Assembly: GCF_918741295.1 (NCBI RefSeq)
Contig: NZ_CAKKNB010000003.1
Span: forward strand, 1 to 64,000
From: Aquabacterium sp. CECT 9606
GTDB lineage: Bacteria; Pseudomonadota; Gammaproteobacteria; Burkholderiales; Burkholderiaceae_C
Direction of reading: 5' to 3'
Length of the DNA stretch: 64,000 bases
How positions within the stretch are numbered: the stretch's first letter is position 1; every line of letters begins with the position of its first letter. The position numbers and the translations under genes were made by a program. Below the pieces are notes generated by a model. That model saw only the letters and a program-made list of their open reading frames with translations. It was not told the origin of the DNA and searched no databases. Shown in pieces: positions 13,755 to 22,115 of this stretch.

Positions 13755-15048
13755 AATAACTATAGCTCAGGCTTGTTGTGTCGCTTGCACGCGAAGGCCA
13801 CCCTGAAGCCAACAACGCATCGCCGATCTCACCTGTCCTCGAGGCCGTCACCGACAGCAGCGTGTCGCTCAAGCCGTGGCTGGATTCGCAGGCGCCCTGC
13901 AAAAACACGGATGGCAGGAAGTTGGCATGGCTCCGCAAGCGGTACTGGCGGTCCACCTTGAAGTCGTCCAGCCATGGCGCGATGGGGGCCAGCAGGGTCT
14001 TGTGGCGATCTCGCGCATAACCTGTCGCCAACACCACGGCGTCATAAGTCACGCTGCTTTCGCGTTGGGCATTCATGTCCACCAAGGTCATGTGGATGCC
14101 TTCTTCAGAAGCGCGCGCGCTCATCACCTCGTGGCGCCGCAGGAAGCGATGGCGCTCAATGCCCGTCACCCTTTGTTGGTAGAAGACATCGAAGATCTTC
14201 TCGATCAAGGCCAGGTCAGGGGCCGCGTAATTGGTGTGCCAGAACTCGTCCAGCAAGGCGGCGCGTTCCTGGTCCGGACGGCTGTAGACGAAGTCGATGA
14301 AATCGGCATTGAAGATCTCGTTGACGAAGGGGCTGTCGTCCGAAGGCTTGATCGAGCGTGCCCGCATGATCAGGTCGACCTGGGGGCCGTTGGGCCGCCC
14401 ATGCAGGTCCATGAAAATCTCCGAGGCACTTTGGCCCGCGCCCACCACGGCGATGCGTTGGGCCTTGGGGTGGCGTGCGATTTCCTGCAGATAGTTGCTG
14501 GAATGGAAGACGCGCCCGTCGTGCCTCAAGTGGGCGAAGCAGGCGGGGACATTGGGCATGCCGCCCACGCTGACCACCAGGTTGCGGGTCAGGCGTTCAT
14601 GCACGACCTGGTGGCTGTCGCGCGAACGCACGCGCAGCAAGGCGACATCGTTGCCACGCCGCTCGGGCAGCACTTCGAACACATCTTCTCCGTAGGCGCA
14701 GGCACCTTCGAACTGCGCAGCTGCCCACGACAGGTAGTCGCTGAACTCCTGGCGGCTCGGGAAAAAGGTCTTCAGGTTGATGAAGTCCTGCAGGCGGCGC
14801 TTTTGGTGCAGGTAGTTCAGGAAGGTGAAGCGGCTGGCGGGGTTGCGCAGCGTGGCCAGGTCCTTGAGGAAGGAGATCTGCATGTGCGCGCCATCCAGCA
14901 GCATGTTCTTGTGCCACGCAAAGCTGGGTTGTTTCTCGATGAACAGGGCATCGACGGGCTCGCCCGCCTCGCGCTTTTCTTCTAGCGCGATGGCCAGCGC
15001 GATGTTGGACGGGCCGAAGCCAATGCCGATCAGGTCATGGATTTGCAT
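13753..15048 (-). CDS. pvdA: L-ornithine N5-monooxygenase
   Basis: A 431-residue flavin-dependent N-hydroxylating monooxygenase (SidA/IucD/PvdA family). It hydroxylates the side-chain amine of ornithine with NADPH and O2, the first step of hydroxamate formation. Visible motifs are the FAD-binding GIGFGPSN near residue 8, NMLLDGAHMQISFLKDL, the NADPH-binding GAGQSASE near 213, DSPFVNEIFN, typical of the ornithine-specific branch, and the late ATGYARD motif. The ATG at 15048 is preceded by GAGGACAA. It lies 28 bases after the acetyltransferase gene and 29 before the receptor start in one operon. Lysine instead of ornithine cannot be fully excluded, but similarity in the substrate region favours ornithine. 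Confidence 0.93.
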   Translation of the reverse strand: MQIHDLIGIGFGPSNIALAIALEEKREAGEPVDALFIEKQPSFAWHKNMLLDGAHMQISFLKDLATLRNPASRFTFLNYLHQKRRLQDFINLKTFFPSRQEFSDYLSWAAAQFEGACAYGEDVFEVLPERRGNDVALLRVRSRDSHQVVHERLTRNLVVSVGGMPNVPACFAHLRHDGRVFHSSNYLQEIARHPKAQRIAVVGAGQSASEIFMDLHGRPNGPQVDLIMRARSIKPSDDSPFVNEIFNADFIDFVYSRPDQERAALLDEFWHTNYAAPDLALIEKIFDVFYQQRVTGIERHRFLRRHEVMSARASEEGIHMTLVDMNAQRESSVTYDAVVLATGYARDRHKTLLAPIAPWLDDFKVDRQYRLRSHANFLPSVFLQGACESSHGLSDTLLSVTASRTGEIGDALLASGWPSRASDTTSLSYSY

Positions 15049-15076
15049 GGTGTTGTCCTCGGTGGGTGGGCGTGGA

Positions 15077-16123
15077 TCAGGGCTGCGGAATCCACAGTGC
15101 TTCGTTGAAAAAGCGTTCGCGCAGCAACATCCCCAACATCGCCCGCTTGTGCGGGAAGTCGAAAGCCTTCAGGTGGGCGTAACCGCAGCGCCCCAGGCTG
15201 TGGATCATTTTCTGGTTGTCGATGCGCGGCTCGATGACGATGCGCTGGGTGCGGCAATCGTCCAGAAAAAGGTGGTGCGAAATGGAGGGCATCCAGGCCG
15301 TCAGGAATGGTTTGCCACGAAAGCGGGCCTCGCCCACCAGGGCATGCCAGCCGCGGTCGAAGTCGGCCACGTCGTAGTACGGCGCGATGCGGTCTTCCTT
15401 GGCCCAGTACACCTCGAAGTAGCCGAAAGGCTCGCCATCGAAGCAGCCGATCAGCCCGGTCACCCGCGGGTCGGCCTGGATGGCTTCCAGGTAGGCGCGG
15501 TGCTTGGCCAGGTCGCCTTCTTCTTCCCAGAAACGGGAGACCTCCGGGTCGTTCATCCAGCGGTGGAAGAGCGGCAGGTCCTGCGCGATGTCGATGGTGC
15601 GCAGCGACAAGGTCTGGTCCAGCCAGGGGATGTGCCGTTGATAGACGGTCCCGCTGGGCTTGGGCGCACGGCGTGGATGGCGGCGGCCTTGCGTCAGCGT
15701 GTATTGCAGGGGGCAGGAATCGGCGCTGAGCGCGTGCCAGAGGCGGGGTATTTGCCACAGCGCCTCGCGGGCCACGCTGGCCCGGCCTTCGCCGCCAGGC
15801 ACGATGGTGCCCGACCGCAACAGCGGCACAGGCCAGGGCAGGGTGGAACCCAGTTGCACATGGGCATGCCCAGGGTGGTGCATGAACGCGGCCTCCAGCG
15901 CCGCCAGCCAGTGGGTGTCGCCGGGAGGCGCCGCTTGCAAGTCCTCGGCTTCCAGCCAGAGCGCTTCGCCTTGCGCGCGCAGGGCCCATCGGCTCAGCCG
16001 GGCATCGCCGGGTGGGCCAATCAAAAGGGCTTGCCCGTCGCGCACCACTTTCAGCGCCAGTCCGTCCGGACGTGACACGAACGAACCCCAGTTGCGCAGG
16101 GGCAGGGTCGATTCGATGGGCAT
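15077..16123 (-). CDS. N-hydroxyornithine acyltransferase, IucB/AlcB GNAT type
   Basis: A 348-residue protein with a poorly conserved N-terminal half and a C-terminal GNAT domain of the siderophore acetyltransferase family (IucB, AlcB, RhbD). Motifs include FHRWMNDPEVSRFWEE, GLIGCFDGEPFGYFEVYW, GKPFLTAWMPSISHHLF, RIVIEPRIDNQKMI and GYAHLKAFDFPHKRAML. It should acylate N5-hydroxyornithine with acetyl-CoA or a related acyl-CoA to give the hydroxamate unit used by the NRPS. The ATG at 16123 follows GAGGAAAC. It is the first gene of the minus-strand operon, divergent from the acylase gene across 155 bases in which I find no convincing Fur site. The acyl group is not evident from sequence. Confidence 0.88.
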   Translation of the reverse strand: MPIESTLPLRNWGSFVSRPDGLALKVVRDGQALLIGPPGDARLSRWALRAQGEALWLEAEDLQAAPPGDTHWLAALEAAFMHHPGHAHVQLGSTLPWPVPLLRSGTIVPGGEGRASVAREALWQIPRLWHALSADSCPLQYTLTQGRRHPRRAPKPSGTVYQRHIPWLDQTLSLRTIDIAQDLPLFHRWMNDPEVSRFWEEEGDLAKHRAYLEAIQADPRVTGLIGCFDGEPFGYFEVYWAKEDRIAPYYDVADFDRGWHALVGEARFRGKPFLTAWMPSISHHLFLDDCRTQRIVIEPRIDNQKMIHSLGRCGYAHLKAFDFPHKRAMLGMLLRERFFNEALWIPQP

Positions 16124-16278
16124 GGCGTTTCCTCGCGGTTTGGCTTGAAGGTGGGAAGGTGGCAGACGCCGCCCTCCGTGTGATCAAGACGAACCAGGCT
16201 TGCAAATGTTCAGTTGAATTCCTGCGCTGCCAAAACGTCTGAGTGGCAAGGGGGCAGCAGACAAACACTGGAGACTGC

Positions 16279-18663
16279 ATGCAACGCAAGTTCGGAATGG
16301 CCTTGGCGGCCCTGGCCCTGTTGGCGTCATCCGGCCACGCAGCCGCCGCCAAGCAAGCCCTGGAGGTTCGCCGCACGACCGATGGCATCGCGCACGTGCG
16401 CGCAGGCAACTGGCGCGACCTTGGCTTTGGCGTGGGCCATGCGCAGGCACAGGATGCCCTTTGCACATTGGGGGAGGCCTTCGTGACTTTCGAAGGCCGG
16501 CGATCCCAATTTTTTGGCCCGCAGGCACGCCCCGACAGGCCGTCCACGTTTGGCCAGGCCAGGAACCTCGATCTGGACTTTTTCTTTCTGGCTTTTGCGG
16601 ATGCCGCGCTGGTGGCGCGCTACCGACAAGCGCAGACGGCCGAGTTCGATGCGCTGATGGAAGGCTTTGCGCAGGGCTACAACCGCTACCTCGATGAAGT
16701 CCAGTGGCAAACCCGACCGTCCGCCGCGCGCCGGCATGTTTGCTCGCAGGCGCCCTGGCTGCGCCACATCACGGCCGACGATCTTTATCGGCGACTTTAT
16801 GCAACCCATCTGGCCGCGGGCTATGCGCGCTTCATCCCCGAGATCGTGAACGCTCGCCCCCCAGTCAGCAACGACCTGCCTGCGCCACCTGCCAGTGAGG
16901 CTGGGATGGCCGATCTGCAGGCCAAGCTGGCCCGCGGTGTGGGCGATCAGGATGGCCTGGGCAGCAACATGATCGCCTTGGGCCGCCAAGCCACAGGCGA
17001 AAACGGCGCGGTGCTGCTGGGCAACCCGCACTGGTATTGGGGTGGCCCCGACCGCTACTACCAGATGCACCTCACCATCCCGGGGCAACTCAATGTGGCC
17101 GGTGTGTCCTTCCTGGGCATACCGGTGGTCATGATCGGCTTCAACGCGCAGATCGCCTGGAGCCACACGGTGTCCAGGGCCCGCCGATTTGGCCTGTTCG
17201 AGCTGAAGCTTGATCCGCAAAATCCCACGCGCTACGAGGTGGACGGCGCCTTCGAGCCCATGCGTCCAACCGTGTTGACCGTGACTTGGCAGGACGAACG
17301 TGGCGCAACCCTGTCTGCCTCGCGCACCTTGTACCGCACACGTTTCGGGCCGGTGCTGGATTTGGGCGACCGCGCACCAGCCTTCGGCTGGAGCCACGCT
17401 CGTGCACTGGCCATCCGCGACATCAATGCCGACAACTTCCGCATCTACCGCAACTTCATGGATTGGGGGCGGGCCCGTTCACTGGATGATTTCATCGCCA
17501 TCCAGCGGCGCGATGCCGCCATGCCTTGGGTGAACACCGCCGCCATTGGCCGTGGCGACGGGCGTGTCTGGTACAGCGAGATCGGCGCCGTGCCCCATGT
17601 GCTTGACGCATGGCGGGCCGGCTGCGCCTCGCCATTGAGCCAAGCCTTCGGGGCGGCCGATATGTTGACGCCCGTGTTGGATGGCCGCCGCTCAAGCTGC
17701 GACTGGCCGAGCGATCCGGGCGCAACGCAAGCCGGTGCCCTGCCCGCCAGCGCCATGCCGACCTTGCTGCGTGAAGACTACGTGGCCAACATGAACGACA
17801 GCCACTGGCTCGTCAATGCACGCCAGCCCTTGGAAGGCTATCCCCTGGTGATGGGCGCGGAGCGGCAGGCCCTGAGCCTGCGCGGGCAACTGGGCCACGA
17901 GATGGCCTTGTCACTGCTGAAGCCCGATGGCGGTCCCCGGTCCGCGCAGGCCCTGGGTCGGCGGTTGATGCGGCAAGCGCTGGTCCCGCGCGCTCATTCG
18001 GCGGAACGCTTCAAGCGACCACTGCTTGAGCAGGTTTGCCAAGCGCCCACCGCGCCGAACCTGGTGGTCGCCTGCGGCACCCTGCGACGCTGGCCTGACA
18101 CCGCCCAGGCCCACGACCGTGGCGCCTTGTTGTGGGATGCCTTCTGGGCCAGGCTGGAGGACAGCATCCCCGCCGATGAGTTCTACCGCAGACCCTTCTC
18201 GGCCAAGGCCCCCCTGGACACGCCGGGCTTGCCGAATGCTGGTGACCCGCGTGTGGCCCGGGCCCTGTCCGACACCGTGGCCGACTTCGCCCGCCGCGGC
18301 TGGCCCCTGGATGCGCCCGTGGTCGAGCAACGCCATGTGGATGCCCGGGGCGGCACCTTGCCGCTTTATGGTGGATGCCATGAGGCCGGCTATTTCGTGA
18401 TCGCCTGCAAGGAGCCGGGCGCGCTCTCGATGGGCCCCCAAGTCCAGGCCAACAGCTATCTGCAAGTCGTGCACTTCGGGCCGCGGGGCGTTCACGCGCA
18501 CACCCTGCTGGCCCATGGTCAGCAGGAGTCGGCGCTGACCCCGCAAGGCGCAGGCGCGGGGCCGGTGGCACGCTACGCGCGTCAGGCATGGCTTCGCTTT
18601 CCTTTTCGTGAAGCCGACATCGCCCGCGACCCGGCCTTCACTCGGGAGGTGCTGCGTCCTTGA
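16279..18663 (+). CDS. Periplasmic penicillin-acylase-family hydrolase, PvdQ-like
   Basis: A 794-residue Ntn-hydrolase precursor (penicillin amidase/AHL acylase family). It has an N-terminal signal peptide (MQRKFGMALAALALLAS...HAAA), an alpha-chain region, a spacer, and the autoprocessing site LG/SNMIALG, which would make Ser229 the N-terminal nucleophile of the beta chain (Ser217 in PvdQ). NPHWYW and AWSHTVS are further family motifs. The ATG at 16279 was chosen because GGAG lies 5 bases upstream and the signal peptide starts there; an open frame extends to 16243. In pyoverdine producers PvdQ removes a fatty-acyl chain from the precursor in the periplasm; the siderophore context suggests the same job here, though acyl-homoserine-lactone cleavage is possible. 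The 3' end overlaps the convergent fhuF gene by 26 bases. Confidence 0.9.
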   Translation: MQRKFGMALAALALLASSGHAAAAKQALEVRRTTDGIAHVRAGNWRDLGFGVGHAQAQDALCTLGEAFVTFEGRRSQFFGPQARPDRPSTFGQARNLDLDFFFLAFADAALVARYRQAQTAEFDALMEGFAQGYNRYLDEVQWQTRPSAARRHVCSQAPWLRHITADDLYRRLYATHLAAGYARFIPEIVNARPPVSNDLPAPPASEAGMADLQAKLARGVGDQDGLGSNMIALGRQATGENGAVLLGNPHWYWGGPDRYYQMHLTIPGQLNVAGVSFLGIPVVMIGFNAQIAWSHTVSRARRFGLFELKLDPQNPTRYEVDGAFEPMRPTVLTVTWQDERGATLSASRTLYRTRFGPVLDLGDRAPAFGWSHARALAIRDINADNFRIYRNFMDWGRARSLDDFIAIQRRDAAMPWVNTAAIGRGDGRVWYSEIGAVPHVLDAWRAGCASPLSQAFGAADMLTPVLDGRRSSCDWPSDPGATQAGALPASAMPTLLREDYVANMNDSHWLVNARQPLEGYPLVMGAERQALSLRGQLGHEMALSLLKPDGGPRSAQALGRRLMRQALVPRAHSAERFKRPLLEQVCQAPTAPNLVVACGTLRRWPDTAQAHDRGALLWDAFWARLEDSIPADEFYRRPFSAKAPLDTPGLPNAGDPRVARALSDTVADFARRGWPLDAPVVEQRHVDARGGTLPLYGGCHEAGYFVIACKEPGALSMGPQVQANSYLQVVHFGPRGVHAHTLLAHGQQESALTPQGAGAGPVARYARQAWLRFPFREADIARDPAFTREVLRP

Positions 18664-19402
18664 GCTTGCGGTATTGCGGTGCCAAGGGGCAGGCGCCGCA
18701 ATAGCCTTCATCTGGCAGCAGGTAGTACAGGCAGCATTGCTGGTGCAGGGTGATGCGTTCAGTCTGGCCTTTGTCGATGTGGATGACCTGGCGCTGCACG
18801 CCCTGCAAAGGATTGCGCGCATGGCCTGGCCAGCTCGGGCAGTGCAGCAAGTGTGCGAGGTCTTCGGCGATGTGCGGCGCCTGGCCCGTGAGGATCAGCG
18901 CCTCATCGAGGACCGATTCGATGTGGCGCGCGGCATTGCCCCACAGGATCTTGGCGGGCACCCGCGCTTGGCGGTTCAGTGCCGTCACCAATGGCAGAAG
19001 ATGGGTCCAGACCAGGGGGGCAAACCGCGTGGCCGCGTCCGTGCCGGGCCAGGGGTGTCCTTCGTCCAGAATGTGAAACCGCAGGGGCTCGCCGTCTTCG
19101 TCCAGGCTCAGCCACATCCGTGCCGGATCCACGGGGAAGCCGTGTTGCAGCACGCTGGCGGCTGCCACGACCGGTGGCAGCAGTGCCCACAGGTAGCTCA
19201 GGCTCCAGGCCGAGGCCACGGCCCGCATCTCCGTGCTGCGCCAACGTCGGGCATGGCGGGCCAGGATGTCGGCGAGCAGCTCGGGCTGGGTCAGCAGGTC
19301 GGCCACCTTCACGGCACCGTCCGGTGGGCGAGGAGCGCAGTCCAGTGTCTCGCCCAGAGGGGCCCATTCACCCTGGAACAGGGGTTCGAGCAAAGCGATC
19401 AT
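18638..19402 (-). CDS. fhuF: Siderophore-iron reductase, FhuF family
   Basis: A 254-residue protein ending in the FhuF-type [2Fe-2S] motif QCCLYYLLPDEGYCGACPL, that is Cys-Cys-x10-Cys-x2-Cys. The body contains WSLSYLWALLPPVVAA and WGNAARHI, as in the FhuF/FhuF-like reductases. It would reduce ferric siderophore in the cytoplasm and release Fe(II). The length is normal. It is transcribed convergently to the acylase gene, overlapping it by 26 bases, and divergently from the exporter gene, with a long inverted repeat in between. The ATG at 19402 has no strong ribosome-binding site. Confidence 0.9.
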   Translation of the reverse strand: MIALLEPLFQGEWAPLGETLDCAPRPPDGAVKVADLLTQPELLADILARHARRWRSTEMRAVASAWSLSYLWALLPPVVAAASVLQHGFPVDPARMWLSLDEDGEPLRFHILDEGHPWPGTDAATRFAPLVWTHLLPLVTALNRQARVPAKILWGNAARHIESVLDEALILTGQAPHIAEDLAHLLHCPSWPGHARNPLQGVQRQVIHIDKGQTERITLHQQCCLYYLLPDEGYCGACPLAPQYRKLKDAAPPE

Positions 19403-19439
19403 CGGCGTTTTGGCGCAGGGCTTTCATCCATGCGGTTCA

Positions 19440-19496
19440 AGACGATCCAGCCCGCCAGGATTTCAACCGCTGAACATCCGGCAGGCTGGATCGTCT
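19440..19496. repeat. Long inverted repeat between fhuF and the exporter gene
   Basis: Arms AGACGATCCAGCCCGCC (19440-19456) and GGCAGGCTGGATCGTCT (19480-19496) are complementary at 16 of 17 positions; a further GGAT/ATCC pair extends the stem inward past one bulged base, leaving a loop of about 14 bases. It lies in the 136-base divergent promoter region. Being between two gene starts, it is more likely an operator or 5'-leader hairpin than a terminator. Confidence 0.7.
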
Positions 19497-19538
19497 GCCC
19501 TGAGTGCCCCATTTCTTCAGCTTCTGCCGAGGTGCTCC

Positions 19539-21191
19539 TTGCTGACTTACCTGATCAAGCAATCCCGCCGCTTACTGCTGGCCGCCGCGCTGGCCAGCGT
19601 GGTGACCGGCGTGTGCAGTGTCTTGCTCGTGGCCCAGATCAACGCCACGCTGACCGCCTTGCCAGCCGAGCGCAGCACTTTGGCCTGGACCTTCGCGGGC
19701 GTGGCAGTGCTGGCCATGCTCAGCCAGATGGTCTCGTCCGTGCTGTTCGAGCGCCTCAGCCAACGCGCCCATGCCGAGATGAGGCGTTTCATCTCATCAC
19801 GTGTCATCGGTGCCGACTACCGCCGGCTGGAGGAGATCGGCGCGGCCAAGGTGCAATCGGCCTTGTCCGAGCACAGCACGCGCGTGGCTGAATTCTTCGT
19901 CAGCGCGCCCACCATCCTGGTCAACGCGGTCATCGTCGTCGGGTGTCTGTTCTACATGGCGTGGTTGTCGTGGCAGGTTTTCGCAGCCGCCATGGTCGTG
20001 ATCGGTCTGGGTTCCATGGGTTACCACTTGGCCCACCTGCGGGCCATCACGCACCTGGACACCGCCTCGAAAGAGCAGGATCACCTGTTTGGCCATTTCC
20101 GCTCGCTGGTCGAGGGGGCCAAGGAGTTGCGCCTGAACCGTGACAAGCGGCGGATGTTCTCGGACGAGGTGTTGGGCCGGTCCATCGAGACCGTGCGGCA
20201 CCAGCGCACCGTGGGCATGTCGATCTTCGTGATCTCAGGCAGTTGGGGTAATTTCCTGATCTATGCCTTCATCGGCCTGGTGCTGTTCGTGCTGGTGGGC
20301 GATGTGCCCGACCGCGTCCGCGTCATGACCGGGTTCGCGCTGGTCTTCCTCTACATGGTGACGCCGCTGGAGTCTCTTTTGCTCAACTTGCCGCGCGCCA
20401 ACCTGGCCCGTGCATCGGCCGACCGCATCGACGAAATCACCAAGGACATGCCCAGCGCCGAAGCGCATGGCGCGCCCTTGCCAGAACTCGAGATGGGCAG
20501 CATCGTTCTGAAGGGGGTGCGTCACCGCTACTATCACGAGGTCAGTGACGACATGTTTTCGCTGGGGCCCATCGACCTGGCATTCGAGCCCGGGCAAATC
20601 ACCTTCCTGGTCGGTGGCAACGGCAGCGGGAAGACGTCGTTGGCCAAGCTGCTGGCGGGGCTGTACGTGCCAGAGGAAGGCCACATCCTGTTCAATGGCG
20701 TGCCCGTGGTCCATGAAACCCGCGACCGCTACCGCCAGGCCTTCTCGGCTATTTTTTCCGACTTCCATCTTTTCGACCGCCTGCTCGATGCGTCCAGCCC
20801 CGAGGCCGATGCCCGCGGCAACCGCCTGATCGAGCGCCTGCACCTGCAGCACAAGGTGCAGGTGCGCGATGGTGCCTTCACCACGCAGGCCCTGTCACAA
20901 GGGCAGCGCAAGCGCCTGGCGCTGGTGGTGGCCTGCCTTGAAGACCGTCCCTTCCTGCTTTTCGACGAGTGGGCCGCCGACCAGGATCCGGTGTTCAAGG
21001 AGGTGTTTTATGGCGAGGTCTTGCCTGAACTGAAGGCCATGGGCAAGACGGTGCTGGTGATCTCGCACGATGACCGCTACTTCCACCTGGCTGATCGGTT
21101 GGTGCGCATGGAAAACGGCCAGGTCATGTCGGTCGAAAGCCCCATAGGCGCTCATTCAAACCGCCATCCCCAGGTCAAATTGGCGAGTTGA
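19539..21191 (+). CDS. Cyclic-peptide-type ABC exporter, PvdE/SyrD family
   Basis: A 550-residue fused inner-membrane ABC transporter, the usual length for PvdE/SyrD. The N-terminal half has about six membrane segments (e.g. LLLAAALASVVTGVCSVLLV, FLIYAFIGLVLFVLVG). The C-terminal ATPase has Walker A GGNGSGKTS (near residue 358), signature LSQGQRKRL (near 451) and Walker B LLFDEWAADQDP, the last being characteristic of this family. The start is taken as TTG at 19539 (MLTYLIKQSRR), a few bases after GAGGTG; no ATG fits, and the upstream open frame runs through the inverted repeat. It would move the siderophore precursor into the periplasm, where the PvdQ-like acylase acts. Confidence 0.9.
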   Translation: MLTYLIKQSRRLLLAAALASVVTGVCSVLLVAQINATLTALPAERSTLAWTFAGVAVLAMLSQMVSSVLFERLSQRAHAEMRRFISSRVIGADYRRLEEIGAAKVQSALSEHSTRVAEFFVSAPTILVNAVIVVGCLFYMAWLSWQVFAAAMVVIGLGSMGYHLAHLRAITHLDTASKEQDHLFGHFRSLVEGAKELRLNRDKRRMFSDEVLGRSIETVRHQRTVGMSIFVISGSWGNFLIYAFIGLVLFVLVGDVPDRVRVMTGFALVFLYMVTPLESLLLNLPRANLARASADRIDEITKDMPSAEAHGAPLPELEMGSIVLKGVRHRYYHEVSDDMFSLGPIDLAFEPGQITFLVGGNGSGKTSLAKLLAGLYVPEEGHILFNGVPVVHETRDRYRQAFSAIFSDFHLFDRLLDASSPEADARGNRLIERLHLQHKVQVRDGAFTTQALSQGQRKRLALVVACLEDRPFLLFDEWAADQDPVFKEVFYGEVLPELKAMGKTVLVISHDDRYFHLADRLVRMENGQVMSVESPIGAHSNRHPQVKLAS

Positions 21192-21368
21192 AGAGTCCCG
21201 TTTGTCGGGATGCTCATGTTCCGGGCATGGAAAAGCAGACTTGTCCGAAGATCCAGGGGGGCTCAGGCCTCAAACCTTACCTGTGCTTGTTAACATCGCG
21301 GCCATGTGGCGAATGAAGCAGTTGAAGAGCAATACGACCATGAAGTCGGTCATTGGTGGCGGCAGCTC

Positions 21369-22115
21369 ATGCGCATAGCCGTGCTGGACGATGACCAGGA
21401 CCACCGCGACCTGGTGCTGCAGATCATCGAGCGGGCCGGGCACGATGGCGTTGCCTTTCCAGAAGGCGCATCGCTGCTGCGTCAGCTCCAGCGTGATGTG
21501 TTTGATTTGTTGATCGTGGACTGGCAGATGCCGGGGATGTCTGGCGTTGAAGTGGTCCGCTGGGTGCGCGCCAACGTGCAGGACCGCCTGCCGGTGCTGT
21601 TCGTGACGCAGCGTGACGAGGAGCGGGACGTGGTCGAGGCGCTGGCCTGCGGTGCCGACGACTACATGAGCAAGCCTGTGCGGGTGCATGAACTGCTGGC
21701 CCGCGTGACTGCCTTGCTGCGTCGCAGCTACCCATCTTCCGAAGCGAAACAATTGGTGCTGGGCCGCTACCGCTTGGACCTGGCGCGGCGCGCGGCCTTC
21801 TACGGTATGCAGATGATCGACCTCAAACCGCGTGAGTTTGAGCTGGCGCACTGCCTGTTCATGCAGCCGGGACGGCTGTTGTCGCGTGACTATCTGTTGC
21901 AGACCGTGTGGGGGCTGGCCAGCCATGTGCCCTCGCGCACGCTGGACACGCACATGTCGTCCCTGCGCGCGAAGCTGGCCCTGCGAAGCGAGCGTGGCGT
22001 GCGGCTGACGGCGGTGTATGGTCTGGGGTACCGGCTGGAAGAGACCAAGGCGCTGCTGCAAGGCTGCGACGACCAGCAGGCAGCACCGGACGCGGGAGCG
22101 GCGCGATGCGCGTGA
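21369..22115 (+). CDS. Two-component response regulator, OmpR/PhoB type
   Basis: A 248-residue regulator. The receiver has acidic DDD near residues 7-9, phosphoacceptor Asp51 in LIVDWQMP, and K in MSKPV; the C-terminal winged-helix domain carries LKPREFELAHCLF, RLLSRDYLLQTVWG and RTLDTHMSSLRAKL. The ATG at 21369 (MRIAVLDDDQ) is preferred over an upstream in-frame start because it begins exactly at the receiver fold. Its last 10 bases overlap the LysM-FecR gene, and the CHASE2 kinase follows, so it is very probably the partner of that kinase. A half-site-like TTGTTAAC lies at 21287-21294, resembling the tandem TTGTCAAC before the giant repeat-protein gene, so autoregulation is possible but unproven. 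Confidence 0.92.
   Translation: MRIAVLDDDQDHRDLVLQIIERAGHDGVAFPEGASLLRQLQRDVFDLLIVDWQMPGMSGVEVVRWVRANVQDRLPVLFVTQRDEERDVVEALACGADDYMSKPVRVHELLARVTALLRRSYPSSEAKQLVLGRYRLDLARRAAFYGMQMIDLKPREFELAHCLFMQPGRLLSRDYLLQTVWGLASHVPSRTLDTHMSSLRAKLALRSERGVRLTAVYGLGYRLEETKALLQGCDDQQAAPDAGAARCA

Noticed and set aside
16124..16278. Possible Fur box in the acetyltransferase-acylase divergent region
   Set aside because: The A/T-rich stretch near 16200-16225 has no symmetric match to the Fur consensus on either strand.
21197..21211. TCCCG-CGGGA hairpin after the exporter gene as terminator
   Set aside because: Only 5 base pairs and no following T-tract.
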